A stretch of 64,000 nt of DNA from Xenopus tropicalis (lineage: Eukaryota; Chordata; Amphibia; Anura; Pipidae), in the NCBI RefSeq assembly GCF_000004195.4, contig NC_030681.2, positions 141,604,006 through 141,668,005 of the forward strand, written 5' to 3'. The notes beneath the pieces were generated by a model, which did no database searches, was not told the DNA's origin, and saw only the letters and a list, made by a program, of their open reading frames with translations. Below, one piece after another: positions 12,600 to 24,108 of the stretch (position 1 is its first letter; every line of letters starts with the position of its first letter). Made by a program: the position numbers and the translations under genes.

Positions 12600-12862
12600 A
12601 TAATTATGACATTTCGCCAAGATTCAGCCTTTTTTGGCAGGAATCAGCCAAATCCATGTGCCTGGCCAAACTGAATCTGAATTCTTAAAATCACAGGACT
12701 CTTTGTCTCATAAGCACAGAAGTTGAAAATTCACCCTTCCATAGCCTTTTTTGCTTATGCAAATTAGATTAAGGGTTCGGTTAAGTATTCACCCAAATCA
12801 TTCATGAAAGGATTTGGGGTTTGGCCGAATCCCAAAATAATGGATTCGGTGCATTTCTAGAA
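12600..12862. mobile_element. probable small inverted-repeat element (ggattcggtgcat end)
   Basis: The right end ggattcggtgcatttctag is inverted relative to atagggatgcaccaaatc at 55500, and both contain cgaatcc-rich internal sequence. It is likely one MITE family. The left boundary is uncertain. Confidence 0.4.
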
Positions 12863-13937
12863 ATAATGAAAATGATAAAGCTTATTAGGAATTGTATGTA
12901 ACCTCTAAATCAGCCTGTGGCTTTGTGTGTTTATATGGTCATTGAACTTCATGGTGACGGATAATATCCTTGAATATTTTACAGTAGGGAATGAATTATC
13001 CATAGAAAGTTACAGTGTGTGTCTGATTTACTCGTATGGAAAAATCTAAACAAAATAAAGTGGCAAAATAGAAAATATAGAGCCCATATAGGCAAAATGT
13101 ATGGATTGTCTCACTGCCTGTGGGTTAGAGGTAATTACCAACACAATGATTTGCATTGGTTGTTGTATCTTGTGTCATTATTGGTTATATTCCCTATAAA
13201 AGGCTTGTATAGGGGGGTGACCATTATCCCTACAGGCACAAAATGCGTTAAGTTTTATATGTCCTAATACAACATTTTAATTTGAAATATTACTCTACTA
13301 CTGCTTGGACTTTGATTGTCCGCACACTTGAATCATTGTGTTGGTAACAAATTGTCCATATTTGAACATTTGAAACAAATAAACATATATATATATAAGA
13401 CTTTGTGTTTTAGTTTAGATCCCTTAGGGTCCCACGGGGGCGGGAATGGGGCATTAGCCTTAACTCCTTAAGGTTCTTATGGTCAATATAGTCATTATGT
13501 GTGCAGAGGCAGCTCACAAAAGGTTATTGTGCCATCCAAAATGATAAAGAAATCTTTCTAGAATTATAGAACCTCAAAAGAATCTTATGCAGAAGACGGC
13601 AACATACCAAATCATTTGCGGTGTTTCAAACTCTTTTCTTTTCTATTTAATCATTCTGAGAGGCTTCCAGCATTTTTTTTGCATTTTCCTGAACTGTATT
13701 GATGGCCTGTATCGCGGGGAAGTTGTTCCAAACCTACAGATATCGTGCAAATTATTCTTGGCTTTACAAAAACAAAATCATTCTTCTTCTACCGGATTGT
13801 TAAGTTGATGAATAAGAAATGAACACCGGCATTTGCTCTTCTCAGAGGTTGTTTATGTGCTGATCCCATGGGAAATGAAAGAACAGAGGCAGAGCCATGC
13901 CGGTTATCTTGTGGCATTTCATACTAATAACCTATTG
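12863..13937. other. no gene recognised
   Basis: AT-rich DNA with short frames on both strands; none is flanked by convincing splice sites or resembles a family. Confidence 0.4.
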
Positions 13938-14241
13938 CAGGGATCCCCAACCTTTTATACCTGAGCCAGAGTCAAATGGAAAAAGTGTTGGGGAGCAACA
14001 CAAGCATGGAAAAAGTTCCTGGGGTTGCAAATAAGAGCTATAATTGGCCATTTGGTAGCTCCTATGTGGACTGGCAGCCTATAGAAGGCTCTGTTTGGCT
14101 TTACATTGGGTTTTATGCAACCAAAACTTGCCTCCAAGCCAGAAATTAAAAAATAAGCCCCTGCTTTGAGGCCACTGGGAGCAACATCCAAGGGGTTGGG
14201 GAGCAACATGTTGCTCATGAACCACTGGTTGGGGATCACTG
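13938..14241 (-). mobile_element. C2: hAT-type element with perfect 8-bp target duplication
   Basis: The element runs cagggatccccaacc ... ggttggggatcactg. The same 8 bp, acctattg, flanks it at 13930-13937 and 14242-14249. This establishes family C as hAT-like. It is about 304 bp with no coding capacity. Confidence 0.92.
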
Positions 14242-14489
14242 ACCTATTGTAAGAGACCTATGAAGGTGGCTTCAGGCATTGCCAATGAGATAGCCTGGGA
14301 AATAGATTCCTCTGGCTTTATCTCTAGTGTAAGTACCTGGCAATGGTTTCTCCCACATTGTTACCTGTTCAACACAATTATGGGCTGCATTGAACTAATT
14401 ACAGTGGTGATCAGGGATATTGATCAGAGCTTTTTCCAGGGATGGATTTTTCTAATCCAGAAGGAGGAGGTTACATTTATCCTAAAGAG

Positions 14490-14731
14490 CAGGGGTCCCC
14501 AACTTTTTTAACTGTGAGCCATGAAAAATGTTCCTAGGGATGCCAAATGAGGACTATTACTGGCTATGTGGTAACCTCTATGTGGACTGGCAGCCTACAG
14601 GAGGCTCTGTTTGGCAGTACCCCTGGTTTTTGTGCAACCAAACTTGCCTCCAACCCAGGAATTCAAAAATAAGCCCCTGCTGTGGGGGCACTGGGAGCAA
14701 CATCCAATGGGGTGAGGAGCAACATGTTACT
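14490..14731 (-). mobile_element. C3: truncated hAT-type C copy
   Basis: It starts caggggtccccaac and carries aggctctgtttggcagtac and gcaacatccaatggggtgagg. It breaks off at gagcaacatgttac, where an A-family copy begins, so the terminus is lost. Confidence 0.75.
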
Positions 14732-14985
14732 TTTTATTACTTGTCCTTTTATTCACACCCATTCCTAATGATATTCCAGTTTCTCATTCAAACCACTGCC
14801 TGGTTGCTAGGTTAATTTGGACCTTAGCAACCATATAGCTGCAGAAATTCCAAACTAAATAGTTAATGAATAAAAAGCTAAGTAATTTAAAAACAGCAAA
14901 AAAATAAAAAAATTAAGAACAATTGCAAATTGTTTTCATCTGCCCGCCAAGAGATTATTCTATAAAAATCCCAGCTGTCAATCAT
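14732..14985 (-). mobile_element. A3: family A copy
   Basis: Reverse-orientation A landmarks: tctcattcaaaccactgcctgg, ttgctaggttaatttgg, ccttagcaacca, then aacaattgcaaattg. It adjoins C3. Confidence 0.7.
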
Positions 14986-15164
14986 ATATTGATTGACAAA
15001 CCCCATAGAAAGTAATTTGATTTTTTTTTTTTTTTAGGGTGACAGGTCCCCTTTACGTCCAATAAAAAGAGCTTGGACCTGCCCAGGGCTGCTCTCCAGG
15101 GGCCACTTTGTTCTCCCTAGAACCTGCAATGATTTAAATGCATATTATTGCCTGTGTGCACTGA

Positions 15165-15419
15165 TATTGATTACTTGTCTTTCTGTTCAGGCCCTCTTCT
15201 ATATATCTTCTAGTCTCTCATTTAAGACACTAACAGGTTGCTTAGGTTAACTGAACCCTAGCAACCAGGTAGCTGCTGAAATTCTAAACTGGAAGGCTTC
15301 TGAACAAAAAACGGAATAATTAAAAAAAACATAGAATATGAATACCAATTGCAAATAGTTTAGAATAACAATGTTTACATTTAACTAAAGATAAATTAAA
15401 AGGTTAACCACCCCTTTAA
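15165..15419 (-). mobile_element. A4: family A copy
   Basis: Shows ctttctgttcaggccctc, tctcatttaagacac, ccctagcaaccagg, ccaattgcaaatag, and ends ggttaaccacccctttaa at 15419, the characteristic A terminus. Confidence 0.78.
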
Positions 15420-15483
15420 AATATAGTTTTGTTCCAGGCTGGCATTTTATTGCTCGTGATCAATATTCCAGCAGAGGTTAGGC

Positions 15484-15762
15484 CAGTGATCCCCAACCAG
15501 TGACTCAGGGGCAACATGTTGCTCCCCAAACCCTTGGATGTTGCTCTCAGTGCCCCCAAACCAGGCAGTTATTTTTGAATTCCTGGGTTGGGGGCAAGTT
15601 TTGGTTGCATAAAAGCCAGGGGTACTGCCAAACAGAACTTTCTTTAGGCTGCCAGTCCAAATAGGGGCAATTAAGTAGCCAATTATTGCTCTTATTGGCA
15701 CCTCTATGAACATTTTTGCTATTTAAATGTGACTTACGGATATAAAAGGTTGGGGATCCCTG
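15484..15762 (+). mobile_element. C4: hAT-type element with perfect 8-bp target duplication
   Basis: cagtgatccccaacc ... ggttggggatccctg, flanked by ggttaggc at 15476-15483 and 15763-15770. 279 bp, non-coding. Confidence 0.92.
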
Positions 15763-15770
15763 GGTTAGGC

Positions 15771-16294
15771 CAAGGTTTTCTTTGTGTGTTGCCTAATAAA
15801 TATAGTAAGGATCAAGCAAATGACCTCAAGGCTCATGTTATTTGGGCTCGTATCTGATATTTACAAAACAACCCTAACATTGTTGTTCCCATATTATGAC
15901 CGTTGCACACACTAACCCTTACAATTCTTTCATCTTAGTTGGACTTCGCACTTTTAGGGGAGCATTTAATAACGTGTGATTTTTTTTTCATGATTCATAA
16001 TTTTTTGCACAAAAATTCTATTTTGTTGTGGAAAAAAACATGATTTTTGTTTATTATTAGTGATGAGTGAATCTGTCCTGTTTCGCTTCACTAAACTGCT
16101 GAAAAATTCACGTAATTCGGCTGCTGCACAACTACTGCGCAACTTTGTTGACACGACTGTGACTTGTTTGACGCGACCATGACTTATTTGATGCGGCCAC
16201 ATCAAATTTTTTTATGTGATCTTTTTGATGTGCACGCAACTTTTTCCTCACTCAGCAAACTTTTGGGTCCTTTAGAACAATTTGCCAGTTTATT
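15771..16294. other. no gene recognised
   Basis: AT-rich, with several hexamer-like repeats of gacttgtttgacgcgacc type around 16140-16220. No gene evidence. Confidence 0.4.
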
Positions 16295-16581
16295 CGCATA
16301 GGCCCCCCGACAGGCCTACCCATCCAACATCTGCCCTTAAATTGGCCAGCTCTCAATCAGATAGGTTTGATTTTCCCATTGGATGGGGTACCATCACATT
16401 GTCTCGTTGATTCAGTCCGACAGCACCTATGCAGCCTGCCATTTTCATTTGGTAATTTGGCCCTAGGGCCAAACGATCAAATTAGCCCAATATCACCGAC
16501 CTTAGGAGGACATATCAGGAGAAGATCTGCTTGTTTGGGACCTTGGCAAGCAAAAGGATCGGATTGTGTATGGCCACCTTT
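16295..16581 (-). mobile_element. J2: inverted-repeat element with gtggccatacac end
   Basis: The right end gtgtatggccaccttt is the reverse complement of the J1 left end. The interior shares cccaatatcaccgacctta-like text with J1 (gcccagtagtttctccctta). The left boundary is approximate. Confidence 0.5.
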
Positions 16582-17096
16582 CAACGGGAGCACCAAGTGT
16601 CTGTGATCTGTGTTCTCACCTCCCCAGTTAGATTATGGAGCTCACTGGGGAACACTTAGAAGTAATTACACGTACAGGGATGGAGATGATCAAAAGTTAA
16701 TTTAAACATCTCGGCAGAAGGATAACTTTAATTCAAGGGACCCTAATGAGATGGGCGGTTAAGCAGAACGGAGAGGAAAGTGAGACAAGGGCAGTTAATT
16801 AGAGTCGCAGTGGGTAATAGAATGGTCTGCGGGAGAACGATACATGGAGCCTTCTAGCCATTGTGACTAATCTCTTCATTTTATACTCTGATATTAACTA
16901 AAGCAAAAGAGCAGGTCACATTTTATTGTTTCATATCGGGAGAATATTGATTTCATAATATCATTTATTAATGTATTCTTTCATTATTTACTTAACATTA
17001 TTAAGGGGTTATGTAATAAAAGGCACCAAGTTTGCCCAAGAGCAGTAACCCATAGCAACCAATCAGCAGGTTGAGTTTACTGGTCACCTGTTTAAA
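16582..17096. other. low-repeat, homeodomain-site-rich stretch; no gene
   Basis: Contains several taatta-type motifs (16660, 16795) in otherwise unique sequence. It could be regulatory, but nothing here proves it. Confidence 0.3.
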
Positions 17097-17437
17097 GTAG
17101 AAGGAAAGGTAAAAACTAAGTAAGCTTTATCAGAAAGGTCTATGTAAATACAGCCATAAGCACTCACAGAAACACTGCACTCTATCAAAAGAAACACAGG
17201 ATTTCTTGTCTTTCTATTGTAAACATGATGTTCCAGTGTCTGACTTCCTCTCTCAGAAACATCTGTAATTCCTGTGGCCAGAGTCTGGGCAGTTCTCTCC
17301 TCTCTCCCTTCCCATAAAAATGCTAAGAACTCCCTCCCCCCGCCTTAGGAATGCGTGATCTCAGCTATAACGGCTAGATTGCAGGAAGGAAGCTACTTAA
17401 AATGGCAGCTGCTATCTTAAGCAAATGGAGAAAGCTT

Positions 17438-18925
17438 CTTAAAGGAACAGTAACACCAAAAAATGAAAGTGTATAAAAGTAACTAAAATGTAATGTGCTG
17501 CTGCCCTGCACTGGTAAAAGTTGTGTGTTTACTTCAGAAAGTCTACTATAATTTATATAAATAAGCTGCTATGTAGCCATGGAGGCAGCCATTCAAAGGA
17601 GAAAAGGCACAGGCACATAGCAGATAACAGATAAAACACTATTGTATTCTACAGCAGTGCTGTCCAACTTCTACGGTGCCGAGGGCCGGAATTTCTCTAG
17701 CATACATGGTGGAGGGCCGCTAATGGAAGCCAGTTTTGACCACTCCCCTTTTTGAAACCACACCCACTTCAAACCACACCTATTTTATCACAATGGTGGG
17801 AGCACAGCAAAATCCCAAATGCTTGGTCCTTACTGTGGGGGTATCAACCATCATTCATATGTGAAAGAATTATGTCATATTAAGATATACCCTTAAATTC
17901 CATATGCCTCCTCCTCCCCTGTGGATAGCACAGCAACCCCCAGTACATAATTACACACCTTAGGGACCATTTAATGGCTATTTCCAACAGCTAACAAACT
18001 CCCACAACAAACCCCTGCCAGGTTCACCTCCCACAAGCAGCATAGGGCAAGCAGAGTATGGCACACACAGGCAGCACTCTGCCTGTCCTATGCTGTCTGT
18101 GTGTGCCATACTCTGCCTGTCCTACCCTTCCTGTGTGTGCCATACTCTGCCTGTCCTATGCTGCCTCTGTGTGCCATACTCTGCCTGCCCTACCCTGCCT
18201 CTGTGTGCCATACTCTGCCTGCCCTACCCTTCCTGTGTGTGCCATACTCTACCTGCCCTACCCTTCCTGTGTGTGCCATACTCTGCCTGCCCTACCCTGC
18301 CTCTGTGTGCCATACTCTGCCTGCCCTACCCTTCCTGTGTGTGCCATACTCTACCTGCCCTATGCTGGCTGTATGTGCCATACTCTGCCTACAGTACCTA
18401 TGTCTGAGGTGTGAAGAAGTGAACAATGGGAGTGATTACAGTCTGAGCCTGAGGTGTGAACACTGCAGGGGGTGAACAATGCAGGTATTAAAAGGTGTGA
18501 AAAACACAGGGGATTACATATTTAAACAATACAGAGGGATTACAGCCTGAATCTGAGGTGAGAACCATGCAGGGGGCCAGTTAATCTCAGTACTGATACC
18601 ATTTAATGCTTACTCAAAGGTAAGCCATCAAAGCAGCCAGACAGGTGGGGGGCCACACAGAGGGGGGTTGCGGGCCGCATGCGGCCCGCGGGCCGCCAGT
18701 TGGACAGCACTGTTCTACAGAACTGTTATCTGCTATGTAACCTGTGCCTTTTCTCCTTTTTTCCAGCTTGAATGGCTGCCCCCGTGGCTACACAGCAGCT
18801 TATTATATAAATTATAGTAGTGTTACTGTAGCAAACACACCAGTTTTACCAGTGCAGGGCAACAGTGCATTATATTGTTATTACTTTAAAGCTCTTTCAT
18901 TTTTTGGAGTTACTGTCCCTTTAAG
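17438..18925. mobile_element. G: foldback element with about 210-bp arms, split by E1
   Basis: The left arm starts cttaaaggaacagtaacacc; the right arm ends ggagttactgtccctttaag. The arms are inverted over about 210 bp: the left-arm segments accaaaaaatgaaag, gcactggtaaaa and ccattcaa pair with right-arm segments around 18730-18925. The E1 hAT element sits at the apex. Confidence 0.75.
17655..18712. mobile_element. E1: hAT-type element with 34-bp internal minisatellite
   Basis: The ends cagtgctgtccaac and gttggacagcactg are perfect inverted repeats. The 8-bp duplication ttctacag flanks it at 17647-17654 and 18713-18720. Inside, gccatactct recurs nine times at exactly 34-bp spacing from 18105 to 18377. 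Because 34 is not a multiple of three, three frames stay open and give 105-124-residue cysteine-rich artefact frames. A second copy lies at 53138. Confidence 0.92.
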
Positions 18926-19027
18926 CTGTTTACTCAGGTTCTAGGTGGCACTAATGTGGCAAATCTATTTGCTATTAAAAGCAAACATCTGATTGGTTGC
19001 AATGGGTTACTGCTACTGGGCAAACTC

Positions 19028-19278
19028 AGGGGCATATTTATTATGCAGTGTAAAACAAATTTGCTGAAAAAACAGCATAAAAAGCTGTGTAAAATAAACG
19101 GAGAAGATCGCCTTCCGACTGCCAGATTTTACGCCGTTCTTTTACATAAGTTCCAGCGGAAGAAAAAACACGTAAAAAAATTACACTGATTTTACGCCAC
19201 TTTTTACACAGCGAAGCCTGGCAATGTGTGCCAAATTTTCTCGCCGCTTTTTTTACACCACATAATAAATATGCCCCT
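19028..19278. mobile_element. H: MITE with 18-bp perfect terminal inverted repeats
   Basis: AGGGGCATATTTATTATG at 19028-19045 is exactly complementary to 19261-19278. The interior is built of tttacac/gtgtaaa blocks. 251 bp, no coding capacity. No clear target duplication. Confidence 0.85.
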
Positions 19279-19649
19279 CGGTGTCTTTTCTTACATATGG
19301 GGGTCAGTCTGCTGCTCCTAATTCATGGCAGGGTGATAAAGGTGCTTCGTAATCTACTTTTAAATGATATACACACTTTTTTAATAGTAGCAATGTTTAT
19401 AGATGTGTCCGATGTGCTTTAAACAGGAGATCCTTATGAAATCACATACGTCCCAACTGTCCCTATTTAGGAGGCAGAGCCATCAGAAAGTGGGTGGGGT
19501 TTGAGGCTGCTTAAGAGCATGCTTGAGAATTATTAGTAATGGATAAATTGTGTAAGGCGTGGTCTAAATGGTCCTACTTTTCCATCCAGGAACATTGGGA
19601 GGTGAGGAAGGTGATACAAATGGCTTTACTGTGACTTGACACGCACATG

Positions 19650-20770
19650 CAAGTAGCTCTTTTGGGCAGGGCTCTCTTCACCTCTTGTATCGGTTATTGA
19701 TTTCTTTATATGTTACTCTGTATGTCTCCTTGTAGAGTGTAAGCTCTTTTGGGCAGGGCTCTCTTCACCTCTTGTATCGGTTATTGATTTCTTTATATGT
19801 TACTCTGTATGTCTCCTTGTAGATTGTAAGCTCTTTTGGGCAGGGCCCTCTTCACCTCTTGTATCGGTTATTGATTGCTTTATATGTTACTCTGTATGTC
19901 TCCTTGTAGAGTGTAAGCTCTTTTGGGCAGGGCTCTCTTCACCTCTTGTATCGGTTATTGATTGCTTTATATGTTACTCTGTATGTCTCCTTGTAGATTG
20001 TAAGCTCTTTTGGGCAGGGCTCTCTTCACCTCTTGTATCGGTTATTGGTTGCTTTATATGTTACTCTGTATGTCTCCTTGTAGATTGTAAGCTCTTTTGG
20101 GCAGGGCTCTCTTCACCTCTTGTATCAGTTATTGATTGCTTTATATGTTACTCTGTATGTCTCCTTGTAGATTGTAAGCTCTTTTGGGCAGGGCTCTCTT
20201 CCCCTCTTGTATCGGTTATTGGTTGCTTTATATGTTACTCTGTATGTCTCCTTGTAGATTGTAAGCTCTTTTGGGCAGGGCCCTCTTCCCCTCTTGTATC
20301 GGTTATTGGTTGCTTTATATGTTACTCTGTATGTCTCCTTGTAGATTGTAAGCTCTTTTGGGCAGGGCTCTCTTCCCCTCTTGTATCGGTTATTGGTTGC
20401 TTTATATGTTACTCTGTATGTCTTCTTGTAGAGTGTAAGCTCTTTTGGGCAGGGCTCTCTTCCCCTCTTGTATCGGTTATTGGTTGCTTTATATGTTACT
20501 CTGTATGTCTCCTTGTAGATTGTAAGCTCTTTTGGGCAGGGCTCTCTTCCCCTCTTGTATCGGTTATTGGTTGCTTTATATGTTACTCTGTATGTCTCCT
20601 TGTAGAGTGTAAGCTCTTTTGGGCAGGGCTCTCTTCACCTCTTGTATCGGTTACTGATTGCTTTATATGTTACTCTGTATGTCCAATGTATGAAACCCAC
20701 TTATTGTACAGCGCTGCGGGATATGTTGGCGCTTTATAAATAAATGTTAATAATAATAATAATAATAATA
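19650..20770 (+). mobile_element. retroelement 3' tail (SINE/L2-CR1-like) with twelve 87-bp tandem units
   Basis: agctcttttgggcaggg recurs at 19655, 19742, 19829, 19916, 20003, 20090, 20177, 20264, 20351, 20438, 20525 and 20612, every spacing 87. The last unit continues into ttgtacagcgctgcgg, ggcgctttataaataaatg and a (taa)n tail at about 20742-20770. That is the usual 3' end of a Xenopus non-LTR retroelement or derived SINE. The same tail occurs inverted at 38015-38215 with a single unit. Confidence 0.85.
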
Positions 20771-21044
20771 AGTGAGTGAGCCCGGAGCAGGTACTGGGTT
20801 TAGGGTGCAACTTTGGCCTGACCACCGTCTGTCCCTTATTTCATAAATAGGGCTCCATGTTCTCTTAAGTCTTAGTGATGCATGGCATCAAGAAATATAT
20901 TGCACTAAGAATGTATGTTATAAGCCTGTGTACTGCTGCCCTTATTGTAATCTCCAGAGCCAGGCAAAACAATGAATCATCTAGCAGACTATAAATGTAA
21001 GTGTTAAGTAAATGGTTATATATCAAAAACAAGGGCAGCGATGG
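20771..21044. other. no gene recognised
   Basis: Short unique spacer. Confidence 0.4.
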
Positions 21045-21430
21045 TAAAGGGTAAGTTCATCTAAGCGGCTTTTCAATGGTTTTCTTTATATTATATGTTG
21101 TTTGAATTATTAGCCTTCCTCTTCTGGCTTTTTTTCAGGCTGCCACTGAAATTGCTTTCCAGTTGTTTGGGTCACTGACCCCGGCAACCAAACAACAAAT
21201 TGACTGTGAGACTTCAGTGTTAGTTTTATTCCTATTTTCTTTATATATATATATTTCAGGTTCTCTGCTTTTAATCCTCTGTTTTGCTTCCACAACTGAT
21301 CCCTGGTTTCTAGGGCAATTATCCTGTTTATATTCAAATCCTGAAAGCTACAGAACAAAAAATGGAAGTTAATAGAAAAAAAAAACACACAAAATTAAGA
21401 AATGCCAAAAAAGGGCCAAACATGCTTATA
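21045..21430 (-). mobile_element. A5: diverged family A copy
   Basis: It shows gcttttcaatggttttc, tttgaattattagcc, gggtcactgaccccggcaacc, gggcaattatcctgtttatattc and gaaagctacagaacaaaaaatgg in the A order for reverse orientation. Confidence 0.65.
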
Positions 21431-21650
21431 TATAGCTTTTTAGAAGGAGACATTTGAAGGCCTTTGTTAAGCCCCAGACTTTATTGTTCTAGGTCTCAAA
21501 TTTGCCGGAACCCAATGTGACCAATTTTAAAGCAGACCAATTGTTGCTCAGGCATACTCAACTGAATGAGTGTGTATCCTACATACAGTACATAAGTCAA
21601 GGCCTACTAATTGAGTCGTAGAAAAGTAACTGCAGGTACTTGGTACACCA

Positions 21651-22061
21651 AGGGGCACATTTACTAACCCACGAACGTCCGAAAAGCGTCCGAATGCGTT
21701 TTTTTCGTAATGATCGGTATTTTGCGACTTTTTTGAGCGTTCAATATGAAAAAGTCGCGACAATTCGCAAAAGTTGTAATGGCTATGAAAAAGTCGCGAC
21801 AATTCACTAAAGTCATAATGCTATGAAAAAGTCGCGACAATTCACGAAATTTGTAATGGCTATGAAAAAGTCGTGACAATTCACTTAAGTTATAATGCTA
21901 TGAAAAAGTCGCGACAATTCACGGAATTTGTAATGGCTATGAAAAAGTCGTAACGGGTACGAAAAAATCGCAAAAAATATGAAAAAGGCGCAAAATGTTT
22001 GTTTTCCAATCCGAATTTTTCCCATTCGGATTAGGATTCATGGATTAGTAAATCAGCCCCC
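21651..22061. mobile_element. I: inverted-repeat element with about 39-bp internal units
   Basis: Ends aggggcacatttactaaccc and ggattagtaaatcagcccc are imperfect inverted repeats. The interior holds about six units of ctatgaaaaagtcgcgacaa spaced about 38-40 bp, alternating between two variants after the cgacaattcac core. The minus-strand frames over it (71 and 84 aa, RDFFI-type repeats) are by-products. Confidence 0.75.
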
Positions 22062-22291
22062 AAGTGTCTTATTTTGCTGCTGCTAACAAAGAGTCTAGCA
22101 ATTTAATTTGGGCTATGGGTTAGATATTGTTATAAAAATGGTATAAATAAAGAATACATTATGTAAACTACTTTGTGGGACTTGATTATGAGCAGAGCAG
22201 GTAGCACCCCAACAAAGAATTGTCAACTATGGACATTTTACTTCTTGGCCAGTCAAGTCATTTATCCAGGTTGCTGGGCAAAGCTCTAGTT

Positions 22292-22477
22292 CAGTGTTTG
22301 TCAACCTTCCTAATGCCGCGACCCTTTAATACAGTTCCTCATGTTGTGGTGACCCCCAACCATCAAATTATTCCTAAGACCATCGGAAATATGTGTTTTG
22401 CGATGGTCTAAGGCGACCCCTGTGAAAGGGTTGTTCGACCCCCAAAGGGGTCCCGACCCACAGGTTGAGAACCGCTG
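22292..22477 (-). mobile_element. SPIN_NA-like hAT element, intact, with perfect 8-bp target duplication
   Basis: Read on the minus strand it starts CAGCGGTTCTCAACCTGTGG, passes gggtcgaacaaccctttcac and gtcgccttagaccatcg, and contains the inverted ccgatggtcttagg. These I recognise as the SPIN (Space Invaders) non-autonomous hAT family. ctctagtt flanks it at 22284-22291 and 22478-22485. 186 bp. Confidence 0.92.
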
Positions 22478-22485
22478 CTCTAGTT

Positions 22486-24108
22486 AGTAGCCAAACACTC
22501 AAATATGCGCTTTTTGCATCACCTAATTCTGTTTTGGGAGCTCTGGAGGCCACATAGTGTGGTCTTGTACCAAAGTAATAACTGTTGTAGTTATTAAATG
22601 TCATATAATGTTGAGCACAAGTAAAGCCAAAGCAGTGTCAGACTGGAGTAAGCGGCACCCTACGAAGAACCTGACCTCTATGCCTGCCCACTAGGCAAAG
22701 GGCCTGCCAGGATTTTTACCGGTGCCCAGAAGGGCCAGTCTGATCCGGAACCAAACTGCTGTAGTTAATAAACATGAACCAATGTTGAACACATGTACAG
22801 ATACTCCCATTGCCAGCTCTGCACCCCACTAATGCATAAACCCACATAAATTATAGTGTTTGTCCCAGAAGTCCGATGACTCAACATTTCTCCCTCTGAT
22901 ATTTTCTCTTTTAAAAAAAAAAAAAAAAAAAAATAGAAATCGGATGCAATGTAAATACTTGCTGTAAAGTCTCCAGCTTTATAATTCATTTGGCTTCCCA
23001 TTTGAATACGCCCATCGGAGGCAATGATTGTTCATGACAAGTGCTTTCCCCCTGCTGCTTTCCAACTGCGATACATTTTTCTGCTTTCCTCTGTCTGCAA
23101 GGGTATATTTTGTAAATAATGGATCCGCTGTGGTATTTTTACAGTCTGCATGAAAGAATCAAATGTAGGCTCTATATATAGCTGAGCAGCAATATCCAGG
23201 GAAGAGAGCTATTATCGACCCAATCTGCTAAGTCTATAATTTGACTCGGAGAGGCCGAGATGCTCGCCCACTTACCATAATTTTGTCAATAGATGTGTCG
23301 TGCTCTATAGCGATTAGTAACCTAAAGAAAGAAATGGCCTCAAATCCGCCTTTCAACTTTTCATTTTCTTCAAGCGGCTCATGTTGTTTGGGACACGTCC
23401 ATTTGACGTCAGTCAGCGAAAGCTGCGTGTTTGTATTGGTTAGATGCTGCCCTGAGGGATAAATCACATCAGCGCGCAACTCCTATAGTTCTGCTGCACA
23501 CAGATTGCTGCCACACAGCGGTTTTAATTTAATTTTGAAGCTTGAGGCAAAGGGAACTCAAGAACAGTTGCCCTGCTGTAGAGTTTGGTGCTTTGACCTA
23601 ATGTATCGATGACCCTCTGTTGTCCATATGTCCAAAGACTAAAATGTCACTAGCATATTTGTGAATTATGTATATAGTGTAATTGTATAATGTTTTCATG
23701 GTAATATCAAAGGTGGAATGACATTTACCTGGATCCTTGTGTCCATGACCAGCTGTATTGCGCCTATTTGGGGAAATGGTTATGATTTGCTGCCTCTGCT
23801 TCTCTTGATTAGGTGGCCATGTTATTATTAGGCACATAAAGCAGGCCAACTGTTGGATCCACAGTTTGGGCCAAGAGCTGGTGTTTGGACAAGACCCACA
23901 AGGGTCATAGATTCAGCTGGTAACATCCAGGCCAGAGTCCTTATGAAGACATGGATGGGTTTTAATGTAGAGCCGAATGGACATTTGCCTTGGGAACAGC
24001 CTCAGGACTGTCTCTTTGTTAGATATATTTGTGTTTTAACAGGGACAGGGTACCACAGGGACAGCATGGGATCTAGACACACTAAAGGCCAAAGTATTAA
24101 GCACTTAG
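22486..24108. other. mostly unique sequence; contains a CpG-containing block with a full CRE
   Basis: No gene is recognised. 23230-23480 stands out: it has many CpGs, no repeat similarity to the rest of the window, and a palindromic TGACGTCA at 23404-23411. Open frames exist on both strands there (73 and 81 aa) but show no known family. It could be conserved regulatory DNA upstream of vsnl1. Confidence 0.4.
23404..23411. promoter_or_regulatory. full palindromic cAMP response element (TGACGTCA)
   Basis: An exact 8-bp CRE inside a CpG-containing, low-repeat block. A chance occurrence is possible in 64 kb (about one expected). The surrounding composition is the only further support. Confidence 0.3.

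Larger units (their letters stand above)
17097..18990 (+). mobile_element. F2: family F element hosting nested G and E1 elements
   Basis: It begins agaaggaaaggtaaaaacta and runs through aatggcagctgctatctta (17401), is interrupted at 17438 by the palindromic element G, and resumes at 18926 with ctgtttactcaggttctaggtgg...taatgtggcaaatc. The F copy at 43820-44099 has the same right-hand text after aatggcagctgctatctta without any insertion. This supports the reading of G as an insertion. Confidence 0.65.

Noticed and set aside
18058..18475. Three overlapping + strand frames of 105-124 codons, cysteine/proline-rich (VPYSACPTLP)
   Set aside because: They arise from the 34-bp minisatellite in hAT element E1; the same happens in E2 at 53459-53796. 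The same sequence appears in all three frames, which no real gene would show.
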